In this document: positions 1 through 11,575 of the stretch, one piece after another
How positions within the stretch are numbered: the first letter of the stretch is position 1
Layout of the letters: each line of letters begins with the position of its first letter
Notes under the pieces: model-generated
Database searches by the model: none
What the model was told of the DNA's origin: nothing
The model's input: only the letters and a program-made list of their open reading frames with translations
Position numbers and translations under genes: made by a program
Assembly (NCBI RefSeq): GCF_964355755.1
Contig: NC_092680.1
Location: 9,029,001-9,093,000 of the forward strand
Source of the DNA: Antedon mediterranea
Lineage: Eukaryota > Echinodermata > Crinoidea > Comatulida > Antedonidae
Reading direction: 5' to 3'
Length of the DNA stretch: 64,000 nt

Positions 1-592
1 CAGATTGATGTTGCATGCGTTTTGTATATTCAAGATGATAATGTATCAGAGGTAACATCATCACATCTGCGATATAAAAGAGGAATTACCAAATTGATGT
101 TGCATGCGTTTTGTTTCTTTTGTACATTTGACCAAAAAACTAAAAAAAAGTTAAACTTTTTGTGCATTAAGAAGTTAGGTTTTAGTAATCGTCACAGTAG
201 GCCTAATCATCATTCAGTCGGAATCACTTTGTATTAAAACAAAAGGGGTTTTAATTATTTATTCTTATTAAAATGAACAATAAACTATTACATTGTCTAC
301 ATTTGTAAGAGTGGTATAGGCGCATCATCGGTAATAAATTTATTATTGTTTGCTTTCTTTTTTGATTTTTCTCTTTTACTGGGCTTTATTTTTATGTATA
401 TTTATATATTTATAGTTTTATAAATGTTGTATTTTCTCTTGTTTGTTATGTGCAATTTGGACCCCATTGGAAATGGGCTGGTTTTTCCGGCCTAATGGGT
501 GTTCCTGATGCTCGTTATTTTGTCTTTTGTCTGTTTGTTATTTTAATGTTGAGCATCAAATAAATTCAATCAATCAATCAATCAATCATTTT
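1..592 (+). repeat. LINE 3' tail ending in an (AATC)n microsatellite
   Basis: No gene is visible in the first 600 bases. From about 380 to 592 the sequence has the look of a non-LTR retrotransposon 3' untranslated end: T-rich text, a small GC-rich hairpin (GACCCCATTGGAAATGGG), then AATAAA followed by five AATC repeats at 568-591. The family cannot be named from this piece. Short open frames here have no recognisable domain. Confidence 0.4.
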
Positions 593-1307
593 ATTAATTT
601 AGTATTTCCCGGTAATATTCATCGATATCATTCACCATGACAACTGAATTTGTATTCTTTGAATAGGCCTACTGCCCTCGATATAAAGTTCATTAAGAAT
701 TGATCTTATAAATCATGTAGGAATTAAAGCTCTCATGAGAAATTTAGCTTTTGAAACAGGTGACATGACTTATCGAAATTGGCTTACATTTATGAAACAT
801 GAATACAAACTTTTCATGCAGTTAACTTTGGTCCGCTGAGCATGCTCGTCTGGTATACAATAATCGTATAGGCCTTCTAACCAAGCATATATTGTGTTCC
901 ACGATGAAGATATTAGTAAGGTGAGGCCAATTGTGTTTATAAAGTTTATACACCTTGATTTATCATTGGTACTGTAGGCCTATATTAAAGTTTCCGTATT
1001 TCAAACGGATGACATTACTTGGCGATATTACCCTCGATTATAAAAACTTGTGGAGAGTACGGGTTATTGATCTATACTGTGATTTTGTTATTGAACATAA
1101 ATTAAAACAGGTTGTTTAATTAGCATAGGTTGGTTTTTAGATTAGACTAATGAACGGACTTTATGAATTTCACTTCTTGGATTGGCTGACACTTGTCAGA
1201 TTGATCACACTGATTAAATATTAAAATGAATTATTAATTGAAATGGACACACGTAATTATATACAAAAATTAATTGAAAAAGATAACCCATGACTTCTAT
1301 CTATCTA

Positions 1308-1384
1308 TGACTTCTACTTCTATGCTCGACTGACTTCTACTTCTATGTTCGACTGACTTCTACTTCTATGTTCGACTGACTTCC
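1308..1384. repeat. 23-bp minisatellite, about three copies
   Basis: Three near-identical copies of a unit GACTGACTTCTACTTCTATG plus three bases lie head to tail. The rest of 600-1500 is AT-rich sequence in which I see no gene. Confidence 0.7.
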
Positions 1385-1530
1385 GAGACAGTTTGTTGTC
1401 GGTTGCTGAAATAGTTTGATTAATTTTCAATTGTTTTTACACAGTCTGAGCCCTATAATAAACTGACTGATAAAGAAGAAATCTTGCTACACAACACTGA
1501 ACTGGTTCCGGGAAAATAGAAGTTGGTAGA

Positions 1531-1746
1531 GTGCAACGATTGAGTTTGGTTGATACCAAAATGAGAATAAATCCCAAGACAATTGTTACAAACAAGAAAA
1601 CGATACTTCTTGTCAAAAAAAGTTCTGAGAATTCTTCAATATGCCTAATTGATATATTTCTAGTGTTACTTAAAGTGTTAGCTTTCTTGCTTGTCTTTAG
1701 TTCTTGTGTAGCCGTTGCATATTTTATATTTAAATTCTTGTTTTAA
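1531..1746 (+). CDS. Small open frame ending in a membrane segment (unrecognised)
   Basis: A 71-codon frame begins at a TTG-preceded region and ends with about 28 strongly hydrophobic residues (roughly residues 40-71) after a basic first half. It could be a tail-anchored small membrane protein or the last exon of a gene whose earlier exons I cannot identify; an AG lies at 1519-1520, just upstream (GGAAAATAG). No homology is recognised, and a chance frame in AT-rich DNA is the main alternative. Confidence 0.15.
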   Translation: MQRLSLVDTKMRINPKTIVTNKKTILLVKKSSENSSICLIDIFLVLLKVLAFLLVFSSCVAVAYFIFKFLF

Positions 1747-1749
1747 AGA

Positions 1750-3760
1750 AATACCAGCAACATTATTTCCACAACTTGTGGATCATGACGAGTGACGCAA
1801 ACTATTGTTGGACCCAAGAAAGCATGTTTTTACACTATTGAAAAAGTATTAATTAAGTTTTAAATCGTGATAAAAACAAGTTTATGAAAATGTTCGAATT
1901 GCACATTTTTGTTTATACCTCTTATCAGGTTTTGTGTTTACAATTGATATTATCTGTATGGTAGCAGTTTATTACTGAGCAGGAAGTAATTCCCTGAACT
2001 GAGCAAAATGACTCCGATAACGTAGGCCTACAGGCCTACGGTCAATCAAGAATATGGAAAAAAACCGATCTTCATGTCGATAAGATAATAGCAGGGAAGA
2101 CTCTTACCTGATAGTAGGCCTATCATATATAAGCTTCATGGAAAATCTTTTATTATTAAAAATGTATTTGTAGTCGTGGCATTAATTAAATGTTTTTACT
2201 TTGTATGTATTTTTTTTATGATTTTCCAAAAAAAAAATTACATATAGGGCCTACACGTACATAATAAACAATAATACTGCAGTGTTAGTAGATAATAGGG
2301 CGGCAGACTAAACACATACGTAATTTGATATATATTTAAAATTCTTGTTCATTGCTGTTTTCATTTATGTCTATCATTGTTTATCGCTTTGTGGTACAGT
2401 ATAAATTTATAATTTGTTGAAATAGGCCTATATAGCCTCCATGATCTATAAGAAAATAAGTCCAAATAAAATATTGGTGTGTTTCGCAAACTCTCTGTTA
2501 TTTTTTTTCAATGTAGAAAAGTACTTTTAATTTAAAGAAATGTTTACTCATACAAGAAATTGGATTCAAATAAAATTATTGATGTTAGTACTGTATCAGT
2601 TATTTTTGTACAGTGTTTTTAGGATATTTTTAATTGACCTAATTTATTTTAATGATATTCATAATTTGATTTAATAATTTGATATACTGTAATAACAATA
2701 GGATTTAGGCTATATTATTTTGTATGTATTTTTTTTTTATTCTGAAAGTAATATAATGAATTTCCATTTTAAGTGGACCAAGCAATTTCTTGAATCTAGA
2801 CTCTTCAATAATATAAGTTTTTAATTTTAAAGATATAGGCCTATTGTCCCCCTGAAAAAAATATTTTATTGCTGAATATGTTACACATAGCCTAATAGTT
2901 ATTCACTTTGAAAAAATTGGATCGGCAAAAAAATTATTTACCTGAAAAAACTATAATTTACACCAACAAATAGTCAAATCGTCTGTTAAGCAATGAGTTT
3001 TTGGTTAAATTTAACTGTTTATTTTGTTTTTTATAAGTGAAATCATCTTTTCTATGGAATTGAGTAACTTCATTAAAACTCCAAAATGGTCTATTAAAAG
3101 TCTGAAATCTTTATTTGTCATGATTTTTGGGAGATAATATTTCTTAACGTAAAATTTCCATCAGCATACAATATAAATATGAATTTAATAATATTATTTT
3201 AAAAAGTATAAAAACATACACGTACACTGTGCACATGATTTCCGACTGTAGGCCTACATAATCAATTTAAATTCTAAAGTAATGGTATAGGTCTCCACAA
3301 GCTTTGCTAGGCTAGCTATAATCGGACATACCTTTACATTAGAAGATTGTTCAAATCATGTAAATAAAACTTTTTCCGAGCGGGAACCTAGCAGCTCCCC
3401 TCTTTTAGTTTGCAAAAGTAATCTCGAAAAGAACTCCATGTGTAAAAGAAGCCCACCCAAGATTGCTAAAAATAAAAGAGCACATGGGCTTCTTTTCGAG
3501 CTTTTATGGCAATCTATGAAAAAATGAATGGAAAAATGAATGCCATACAACTTTGTTTCTGATTTTTTTCAAAATGAAAGAGAAAAAATATTCATTAAAA
3601 AAAATATCCGTAGAGGTTCGAAACCAATCAATCTAGAGCTGAGAGCACTCACCCGTTACGCCACAAAGTACATGACGGAACAGCTGATAATAGTCTATTT
3701 ATACGTGTATTACGTAATTCATCATTGCGTCATAAATATCCTATTAACCTTGTTAAAACC
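1750..3760. other. Gene-free AT-rich stretch
   Basis: I see no exon-like sequence on either strand. It contains several scattered TAGGCCTA-type octamers (for example around 2022-2040, 2120, 2425, 2835 and 3250) and homopolymer A or T runs. A small open frame at 3356-3550 on the minus strand has no recognisable domain. Confidence 0.5.
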
Positions 3761-3765
3761 AAAAT

Positions 3766-4560
3766 GACCAGTTAGCTCAGTCGCCTGAGCGTCGTGGTTA
3801 TCGATTCGTTGTTATCAAAAGGTGTTTTCATGTACAAATTTAAGAATAATTTATTACCAGCTAACTTTTCTAATTATTTTGTTAGAGTAAACTCAGTTCA
3901 TAATTATGGCATCAGGTCCTTTGATACTTATCGTCCTTATAATTTTGTTACCGATATGGGTAGAAACACTATCAGAGGACATGGTCCAATTTTATGGAAC
4001 AGTATTCATGTTTCTATTCGTAATTCATCATCTGTCAAAGTATTTAAAAAGTTGTATAAACATAATTTGCTCTTAACTTATCAATGAGTGTTACAAATAT
4101 GTTTTACATTGTTCTTTTGCTTTGTTTGGTTTTATTGCACTATTTGTTTGGTTTTATTGCACTATCTTTGAGTTCATATGCCAACATGTTTAGCTAGTAT
4201 TGTCTCGTCCTGTGCTTCAATTATGTTTGTATCATGTATTAATTATTTTGTTAAGGTGGCCAAATACTGTACGAGCTTTGCTCTTTTATGGTCATCCTTC
4301 CATTTTTGCATATATTCATTACACTTGTTTATATTGGAAAATAAAAACTGAAACTGAAAACAATTACACGTATGTCGTGGGTTCGATTTCCACGCTGGTC
4401 GGTGGAATAGAGTTAAAGCTATGTGAGCAACTGTGTTTGGGGTTCACAGAATTATACGTCCCCCTTTCCACCACACATCATGAGGCGACAACATCAATGC
4501 ATCTGGTGATGTGCTAGAAACGACCCCAAAAGGCATGTGGCGGGGCCTTAGTGCTGAGCC
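3766..4560 (+). repeat. tRNA-derived SINE interrupted by a LINE 3' fragment
   Basis: GACCAGTTAGCTCAG at 3766-3780 is a tRNA-like 5' half with a good A box. GGTTCGATTTCCACGC plus CTGGTC at 4380-4400 is a matching 3' half: a B box and an acceptor strand complementary to GACCAG. Between them (about 3798-4365) lies the LINE 3' end listed separately. The word GTCGTGG occurs on both sides (3791-3797 and 4374-4380) and may be the target duplication. After the tRNA-like part, 4400-4560 looks like the SINE body. The split reading is inference. Confidence 0.5.
3798..4365 (+). pseudogene. LINE reverse transcriptase 3' fragment (CR1/jockey-like)
   Basis: The frame to 4087 encodes the typical last ~90 residues of a non-LTR retrotransposon polymerase, with a GxGPxLWNS-type segment (HGPILWNSIHVSIRNSSS) followed by a basic C-terminal helix. 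A T-rich 3' UTR follows and ends in an A-rich tail (AAAATAAAAACTGAAACTG) near 4360. It is strongly 5'-truncated, so it is a dead copy. Confidence 0.7.
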
Positions 4561-4737
4561 AGGGAGAGCACATTTAAAGTTTGACTTGTTAATCAATGTT
4601 GCTACAATGGTAGCGAAATGTCCGATTCATGCAAGATAAAATAAATATATCAACAAAATTAATAAGTATTGTTTTTCTTTTATTTTGAAGAGAATTGTTA
4701 AGTCTTGTCACACTATAAACTTTATGTGAAACAAGGC

Positions 4738-4880
4738 CAACAGCCATTAAGTCGCGTGCTACAATGCATAGTGATACCGGACCGACAGACAGACCGACAG
4801 ACCGACAGACCGACAAACCGACAGAGAGACAGACCGACCGACATAGTGAACTATAGAGTCGCGTCCACGCGACTAAAAAT
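4738..4880. repeat. GTCGCGTG-bounded element with internal (CCGACAGA)n, copy 1
   Basis: The element starts AAGTCGCGTGCTACAATGCA, has a CCGACAGA-type microsatellite at about 4781-4842, then ATAGTGAACTATAGAGTCGC and a small palindrome GTCGCGTCCACGCGAC. The same structure recurs at 9630, 60971 and 61664, so it is a dispersed family. Confidence 0.75.
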
Positions 4881-5640
4881 GTGATGTGCCCATAATGGAC
4901 ATGATGATGTCATACCACTATCGTATTTGGGAATTTTACTACCACATATTTGGGCAAACTAGTTTGATAGTTAATACTACTAGTTTTTGAAAAATAGAGC
5001 TACTAAATTAAATTAAAATACACTGGAAATGTCAGGCCTAGGCCTAAACAAGTGAAGCTTTTTGCCTTTTGGGAACGAGTGCGTTTGCACCCCCGCACCA
5101 GGAACTCCCTTTTCGGACACCGCTGCATTTATCACGCTTCCGTTCTTTGTGTTGATTGGCTAAATGCGGATGTCCACGACACGTGCTCTGATTGTTGCTT
5201 GTTGAGACTTACAATTGCCTGACTACTAAACTATCAAAGAATATCACATCGCAAGAATGCGACCCCAAATGAGTAATCCGCGGTTTTCCCTGTAACACTA
5301 ATATTGTCCATGCGATAGGGCGCCGCCATTAGTCAGGATGTATACAACTTTTTGTGACGGTCACACAAATCTAAGCCGTGACGCATTCTTTTTTTCCCTA
5401 TGCAATTAAGGCAGAAATCATGAATAATTCATTACCTTCATTATTTTCTATTATAAAGAATTGCAAGATAGCTGATCTACTTCCTAAATATACTAAACCT
5501 AACCAAACTGCTTTAACTGCCTTCTCAGAAAGCTGAACTCTTTCGTGAATAATGATGTACTTTTTATGTTTCACCAGAGTGTTATTCTTAGTAACTTTCA
5601 ACTGTAGTGTGTTAAATATGAGTGATATGATAAAAGAAAC

Positions 5641-6060
5641 TTGACGTACCGTACTATGAAAACTGCTATTAAAACAATAGGAAGGAATGTCAATGTTATC
5701 GACGCAGTTTACAGGCATGATGTTATTAGCCAAGTTAAGAAAATAATGGAAGATAACTCACACCCATTGAATGATAAATATGTTGTTAATAAATCAGGTA
5801 GAATTCGTCCTTTAATGTGCAATACCACTCGATGTAGGAAATCATTTGTCCACAACTCTATTCATGTTTCCAACTCAACATTTCAAATATAGTTGTTTTT
5901 TATTCCTTATCTGTAAATATAACTTGTTTACTATATAGTTTTAATGTAGTGTATGATATTTTTAATGTTTTATATAATTGTATGTGTTTTTAAGCATCAA
6001 GGAAAACCAATTTCATGCTTGTTGTGTTCATGACAATAAAGATTTATCTTATCTTATCTT
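5641..6060 (+). pseudogene. LINE reverse transcriptase 3' fragment
   Basis: The 83-codon frame to 5892 resembles the extreme C-terminus of non-LTR retrotransposon ORF2, including FVHNSIHVSNS, where other copies have a LWNS motif. The 3' UTR ends in AATAAAGATT followed by three TTATC-type repeats at about 6042-6060. It is 5'-truncated and inserted in the MITE-like element. Confidence 0.55.
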
Positions 6061-6180
6061 AATGTCTTGACATGTTTCGAGAAACTATTCTCATCATCAG
6101 AACAGAAAAAGACATAGCTACGTACTTACGGTTTTCTGTTCTGATGATGAGAATAGTTTCTCAAAACATGTCAAGACATT
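6061..6180. repeat. Long near-perfect hairpin with CTGATGA...GAAAC arms
   Basis: Arms of about 49 bp (6061-6109 and 6132-6180) are reverse complements with a single mismatch (C versus T) and are separated by about 22 bases. Each arm contains CTGATGATGAGAATAG next to TTTCTC and GAAAC (AAAAC in the right arm). The perfect reading is on the minus strand in the left arm. See the findings for a possible Penelope/hammerhead link. Confidence 0.85.
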
Positions 6181-6754
6181 TTAAGGCAGTTTGCTTATTT
6201 ATCAAATGCCTCAAAATCGTGATTTTAACTCGAAAGTTTGGAGGAATCATGAATTATAATTCTATTTAATTATTATATCTATTAAATCAAGTATTCTTTA
6301 GTCTGTATACATTCCGCCCTTATGAGGGCGGGCATCACTCTCTGTTACTAATGCAAAAAATCGCGGATTCATTCTTGATCTTTTTTTGCTGCTATCACTC
6401 CTGAGCTATATTTCCTATACCATCCTGGCTAGTTGAGAATTCTCAACTATTTTATGTTTTTTTCTACCTTTCTGGAAAATGATATAATCCAAATTGTATT
6501 AATACTACCAGTAATAAATATTTAGAAACACTTGCATACCTTCACTAATTTTAGTTGTTTGTAGTTTAAGACAATCTTAGTGATATTTAAATGAAAACAA
6601 TACGATAAAAACTATTGTGTCTGTATTTTACAAGACTATGACTTCCGTATAACGTGCATTGTGGGTACTTCAATTTTTATAGAAAAGCTAGGGAATCCTA
6701 ATTTAGTAGGCAGCATATGGGGGCGGGGCAACCAAACTTGCTTATCAAACCAAA

Positions 6755-9480
6755 GCACAGTAAAGCAAAGGATAAAATTAATGTACGATCCAGTTTACCA
6801 CTGTTCTCGACTATAGTCATTTTGGTATACTTGAGCACAGTGATAAAGAATAGGATAAACTTAACAATATACAACAAATAGCATTAATGTACGATCCAGT
6901 TTAACACTGTTCAACTAGCCTATAGTCATTTTGGATACTTGAGAACAGTGATAAAGAATAGGATAAACTTAACATTATACAACAAATAACATTAATGTAT
7001 GATCCCGTTTAACACTGTTCTCAACTATAGTCATTTTGGTATACTTGAGCACAGTGATTAAGAATAGGATAAACTTAACAATATACAACAAATAACATTA
7101 ATGTACGATGTAGTTTAACACTGTTCTCAACTATAGTCATTTTGGTATACTTGAGCACAGTGATAAAGAATAGGATAAACTTAACAATATACAACATATA
7201 ACATTAATGTACGATCCCGTTTAACACTGTTCTCAACTATAGTCATTTTGGTATACTTGAGCACAGTGATAAAGAATAGGATAAACTTAATAATATACAA
7301 CAAATAGCATTAATGTACGATCCAGTTTAACACTGTTCTCAACTATAGTCATTTTGGTATAGGCCTACTTGAGCACAGTGATAAAGAATAGGATAAACTT
7401 AATAATATACAACAAATAACATTAATGTACGATCCAGTTTAACACTGTTCTCAACTATAGTCATTTTGGTATACTTAAGCACAGTGATAAAGAATAGGAT
7501 AAACTTAATAATATACAACAAATAGCATTAAGGTATGATCCCGTTTAACACTGTTCTCGACTATAGTCATTTTGGTATACTTGAGCACAGTGATAAATAA
7601 TAGGATAAACTTAATAATATACAACAAATAGCATTAATGTACGATCCCGTTTAACACTGTTCTCGACTATAGTCATTTTGGTATACTTGAGCACAGTGAT
7701 AAAGAATAGGATAAACTTAATAATATACAACAAATAACATTAATGTACGATCCAGTTTAACACTGTTCTCAACTATAGTCATTTTGCTATAGTTAAGCAC
7801 AGTGATAAAGAATAGGATAAACTTAATAATATACAACAAATAACATTAATGTATGATCCCGTTTAACACTGTTCTCGACTATAGTCATTTTGGTATACTT
7901 GAGCACAGTGATAAAGAATAGGATAAACTTAACAATATACAACAAATAACATTAATGTATGATCCTGTTTAACACTGTTCTCGACTATAGTCATTTTGGT
8001 ATACTTGAGCACAGTGATAAAGAATAGGATAAACTTAATAATATACAACAAATAGCATTAATGTATGATCCCGTTTAACACTGTTCTCAACTATAGTCAT
8101 TTTGGTATACTTGAGCACAGTGATAAAGAATAGGATAAACTAAACAATATACAACAAATAACATTAATGTACGATCCCGTTTAACACTGTTCTCAACTAT
8201 AGTCATTTTGGTATACTTGAGCACAGTGATAAAGAATAGGATAAACTTAATAATATACAACAAATAACATTAATGTACTATCCAGTTTACCACTGTTCTC
8301 AACTATAGTCATTTTGGTATACTTGAGCACAGTGATAAAGAATAGGATAAACATAAAAATATACAACAAAAAACATTAATGTACGATCCAGTTTAACACT
8401 GTTCTCAACTATAGTCATTTTGGTATACTTGAGCACAGTGATAAAGAATAGGATAAACTTAAAAATATACAACAAAAAACATTAATGTACGATCCAGTTT
8501 AACACTGTTCTCAACTATAGTCATTTTGCTATAGTTAAGCACAGTGATAAAGAATAGGATAAACTTAATAATATACAACAAATAACATTAATGTATGATC
8601 CCGTTTAACACTGTTCTCGACTATAGTCATTTTGGTATACTTGAGCACAGTGATAAAGAATAGGATAAACTTAACAATATACAACAAATAACATTAATGT
8701 ATGATCCTGTTTAACACTGTTCTCGACTATAGTCATTTTGGTATACTTGAGCACAGTGATAAAGAATAGGATAAACTTAATAATATACAACAAAAAACAT
8801 TAATGTACGATCCCGTTTAACACTGTTCTCAACTATAGTCATTTTGGTATACTTAAGCACAGTGATAAAGAATAGGATAAACTTAATAATATACAACAAA
8901 TAGCATTAATGTACGATCCAGTTTAACACCGTTCTCGACTATAGTCATTTTGGTATACTTGAGCACAGTGATAAAGAATAGGATAAACTTAACAATATAC
9001 AACAAAAAACATTAATGTACGATCCCGTTTAACACTGTTCTCAACTATAGTCATTTTGGTATACTTAAGCACAGTGATAAAGAATAGGATAAACTTAATA
9101 ATATACAACAAAAAGCATTAATGTACGATCCAGTTTAACACTGTTCTCAACTATAGTCATTTTGGTATACTTGAGAACAGTGATAAAGAATAGGATAAAC
9201 TTAACAATATACAACAAAAAACATTAATGTACGATCCAGTTTAACACTGTTCTCAACTATAGTCATTTTGCTATACTTGAGCACAGTGATAAAGAATAGG
9301 ATAAACTTAACAATATACAACAAATAACATTAATGTACGATCCAGTTTAACACTGTTCTCAACTATAGTAATTTTGGTATATTTGAGCACAGTGATAAAG
9401 AATAGGATAAACTTCGAATAAACAGCAAATAACATTAATGTAAGATGCCGTTTAATACTGTTTTAAACTATAGTCATTTG
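6755..9480 (+). repeat. 106-bp satellite array, about 25 copies
   Basis: A unit of about 106 bp repeats head to tail for 2.7 kb. Landmarks in each unit are TGTACGATCC, TTTAACACTGTTCTCAACTA, TATAGTCATTTTGGTATACT, TGAGCACAGTGATAAAGAAT and AATATACAACAAATAACATT. Copies differ by a few substitutions and degrade towards 9400-9480. Each unit holds an imperfect inverted repeat: CACTGTTCTCAA and TTGAGCACAGTG around a ~20-base spacer. No coding potential is seen. Confidence 0.95.
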
Positions 9481-9629
9481 AGTATAATTAATCACAGATA
9501 AAGAATAAGATCAACTTTAATACTATTTATTAAATAAAAAAAACTAATTCTATATTAACACATATTATTTACATATACTTTCACTGCTGATTTCTAGTAT
9601 AAACAGGCCATAGGCCTATACATGGCTGC

Positions 9630-9715
9630 AGTCGCGTGCTCAAATTTGAGTTGGTGTTTACCGACCGACCGATCGACATAGTGAGCTGTAGAGTCGCGTT
9701 TGCACGCAACTAAAA
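9630..9715. repeat. GTCGCGTG-bounded element, copy 2 (short)
   Basis: GTCGCGTGCTCAAATTTG, then CCGACCGACCGATCGACATA, then GTAGAGTCGCGTTTGCACGC and AACTAAAA. This matches the family at 4738 but has only a few CCGA repeats. Confidence 0.65.
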
Positions 9716-9824
9716 AGTTCACAAAAACCGTAGGACGGGCACAGGGAAGTTTGTTCGAAACTCCAACCCCTCCCCTGGCTATTCATCTACAAATAAAGTG
9801 TCTATTACCGTACTTTTAAAAATC

Positions 9825-11035
9825 TATTTATATCAATACCTATCAACGTATGTACGTGTGCATATTATATATACAAAAATATATACATCAACATAAATGT
9901 CATATCATCTACAGTCATTGGTGTTATTTCACTTTTAATATTAGTAAATCCAAAGGCAAAATACTGAAATAATAACAATGCTGTGGTCTCAATGGAGATA
10001 CAAAAAAAGAAGCGAAAAGCTAAATCCAAACGATAAAGTAAAACAGCCAGAAAAGTTAGCAGAGTTTTCGGGCAACACTAGCCCTTCATCAGTGCAAGTG
10101 AGGGTACTTGTACAAGATAGTGTTATTTAACGTTTAGTCGATTTATATCAATACACTCATCAACATATGTACGTGCAATTCACGTCTACAATCAATAGTG
10201 TTAATTCCTCTTTTAAAAGTCGATTTATATCAATATACTCATCAACATATGTACGTGTCCACGTCATATTCATCTATAAATATTAGTGTTATTTCACTTT
10301 TAAAAGTCGATTTATCAATATACTCATCAATAAATGTACTTGTCCACGTCATATTCATTTACAAATCAGTGTTATTTCACTTTTCGAAGTCAATTATATC
10401 AATATAGGCCTACTCATCAACATATGTACGTGCAATTCACGTCATATTCATATATGATCAATAGTGTACAACTAATAGTGTTATTTCACTTTTAAAAGTC
10501 GATTTATATCAATATACTCATCAATAAATGTACTTGTCCACGTCATATTCATCTGCAATCAATAGTGTTATTTCACTTTTAAAAGTCGATTTATATCAAT
10601 ATACTCATCAACATTATGTACCGTACGTGTCCACGTCATATTCATCCTCAAATATTAGTGTTATTTCACTTTTAAAAGTCGATTTATATCAATATACTCA
10701 TCAACATATGTAAATCGTGTCCAAGTCATATTCATCTACAAATATTAGTGTTAATTTGACTTTTAAAAGTCGATTTATATCAATATACTAATCAATATAT
10801 GTACGTGTCCACGTCATATTCATCTACAAATATTAGTGTTATTTCACTTTTCAAAGTCGATTTATATAAATATACTACTCATCAACATAATGTACGTGCA
10901 ATTCACGTCATATTTATCTACAATCATTTGTGTTAATTCCACTTTTAAAAGTCAATTTATATCAATTACTTATGAACATATGTACGTGTCCGCGTCATTC
11001 ATCTACAAATATTATAGTGTTATTATGTTTTTCAT
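9825..11035 (+). repeat. 87-bp minisatellite, about 10 copies plus a divergent one
   Basis: The unit is about 87 bp and includes AGTCGATTTATATCAATATA, CTCATCAACATATGTACGTG, TCCACGTCATATTCATCTAC and AATATTAGTGTTATTTCACT. Good copies run from about 10125 to 11035, and a degenerate copy lies at about 9825-9930. Open frames here are artefacts of the repeat. Between 9940 and 10125 there is non-repetitive sequence with a CTGATGA...GAAAA motif on the minus strand at 10062-10092. Confidence 0.9.
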
Positions 11036-11575
11036 ATTATCACTGTGCTCAAGTATATGAAAATGACTATAGTTGAGAACAGTGTTAAACAGAATCGTGT
11101 ACATTAATGTTATTTGTTGTATATTGTGCTCAAGTATACCAAAATGACTATAGTTGAGAACAGTGGTAAACGGGATCGTACATTAATGTTTTTTGTTGTA
11201 TATTGTTAAGTTTATCCTATTCTTTATCACTGTGCTCAAGTATACCAAAATGACTATAGTTAAGAACAGTGGTAAACTGGATCGTACATTAATGTTATTT
11301 GTTGTATATTATTAAGTTTATCCTATTCTTTATCACTGTGCTCAAGTATACCAAAATGACTATAGTTGAGAACAGTGTTAAACGGGATCGTACATTAATG
11401 TTTTTTGTTGTATATTGTTAAGTTTATCCTATTCTTTATCACTGTGATCAAGTATACCAAAATGACTATAGTCGAGAACAGTGTTAAACGGGATCGTACA
11501 TTAATGTACGTTTTTTGTTGTATATTGTTAAGTTTATCCTATTCTTTATCACTGTTCTCAAGTATACCAAACCAT
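11036..11575 (-). repeat. 106-bp satellite, inverted copies
   Basis: About five copies of the satellite of 6755-9480 lie here as reverse complement (CTATTCTTTATCACTGTGCT, CAAGTATACCAAAATGACTA, TAGTTGAGAACAGTG). With the left array they flank the 87-bp minisatellite as inverted arms. Confidence 0.95.

Larger units (their letters stand above)
5236..6387. mobile_element. MITE-like DNA transposon carrying a LINE tail
   Basis: The left end CAAAGAATATCACATCGCAA and the right end, whose reverse complement has AATGAATCCGCGATTTT, match the two ends of the better preserved element at 43868-44695 in inverted orientation. Shared internal landmarks are the GGGCGCCGCCATTA block near 5320 and the CGCCCTTATGAGGGCG hairpin near 6314. 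A LINE 3' fragment (5641-6060) and a long hairpin (6061-6180) lie inside. Confidence 0.65.

Noticed and set aside
5398-5733. 111-codon minus-strand frame
   Set aside because: It lies antisense to a LINE 3' fragment within a MITE and has no recognisable domain.
10198-11060. Several open frames with repeated peptide LLKVDLYQYTHQHM
   Set aside because: They are translations of the 87-bp minisatellite; the repeat unit is a multiple of three and happens to be open.
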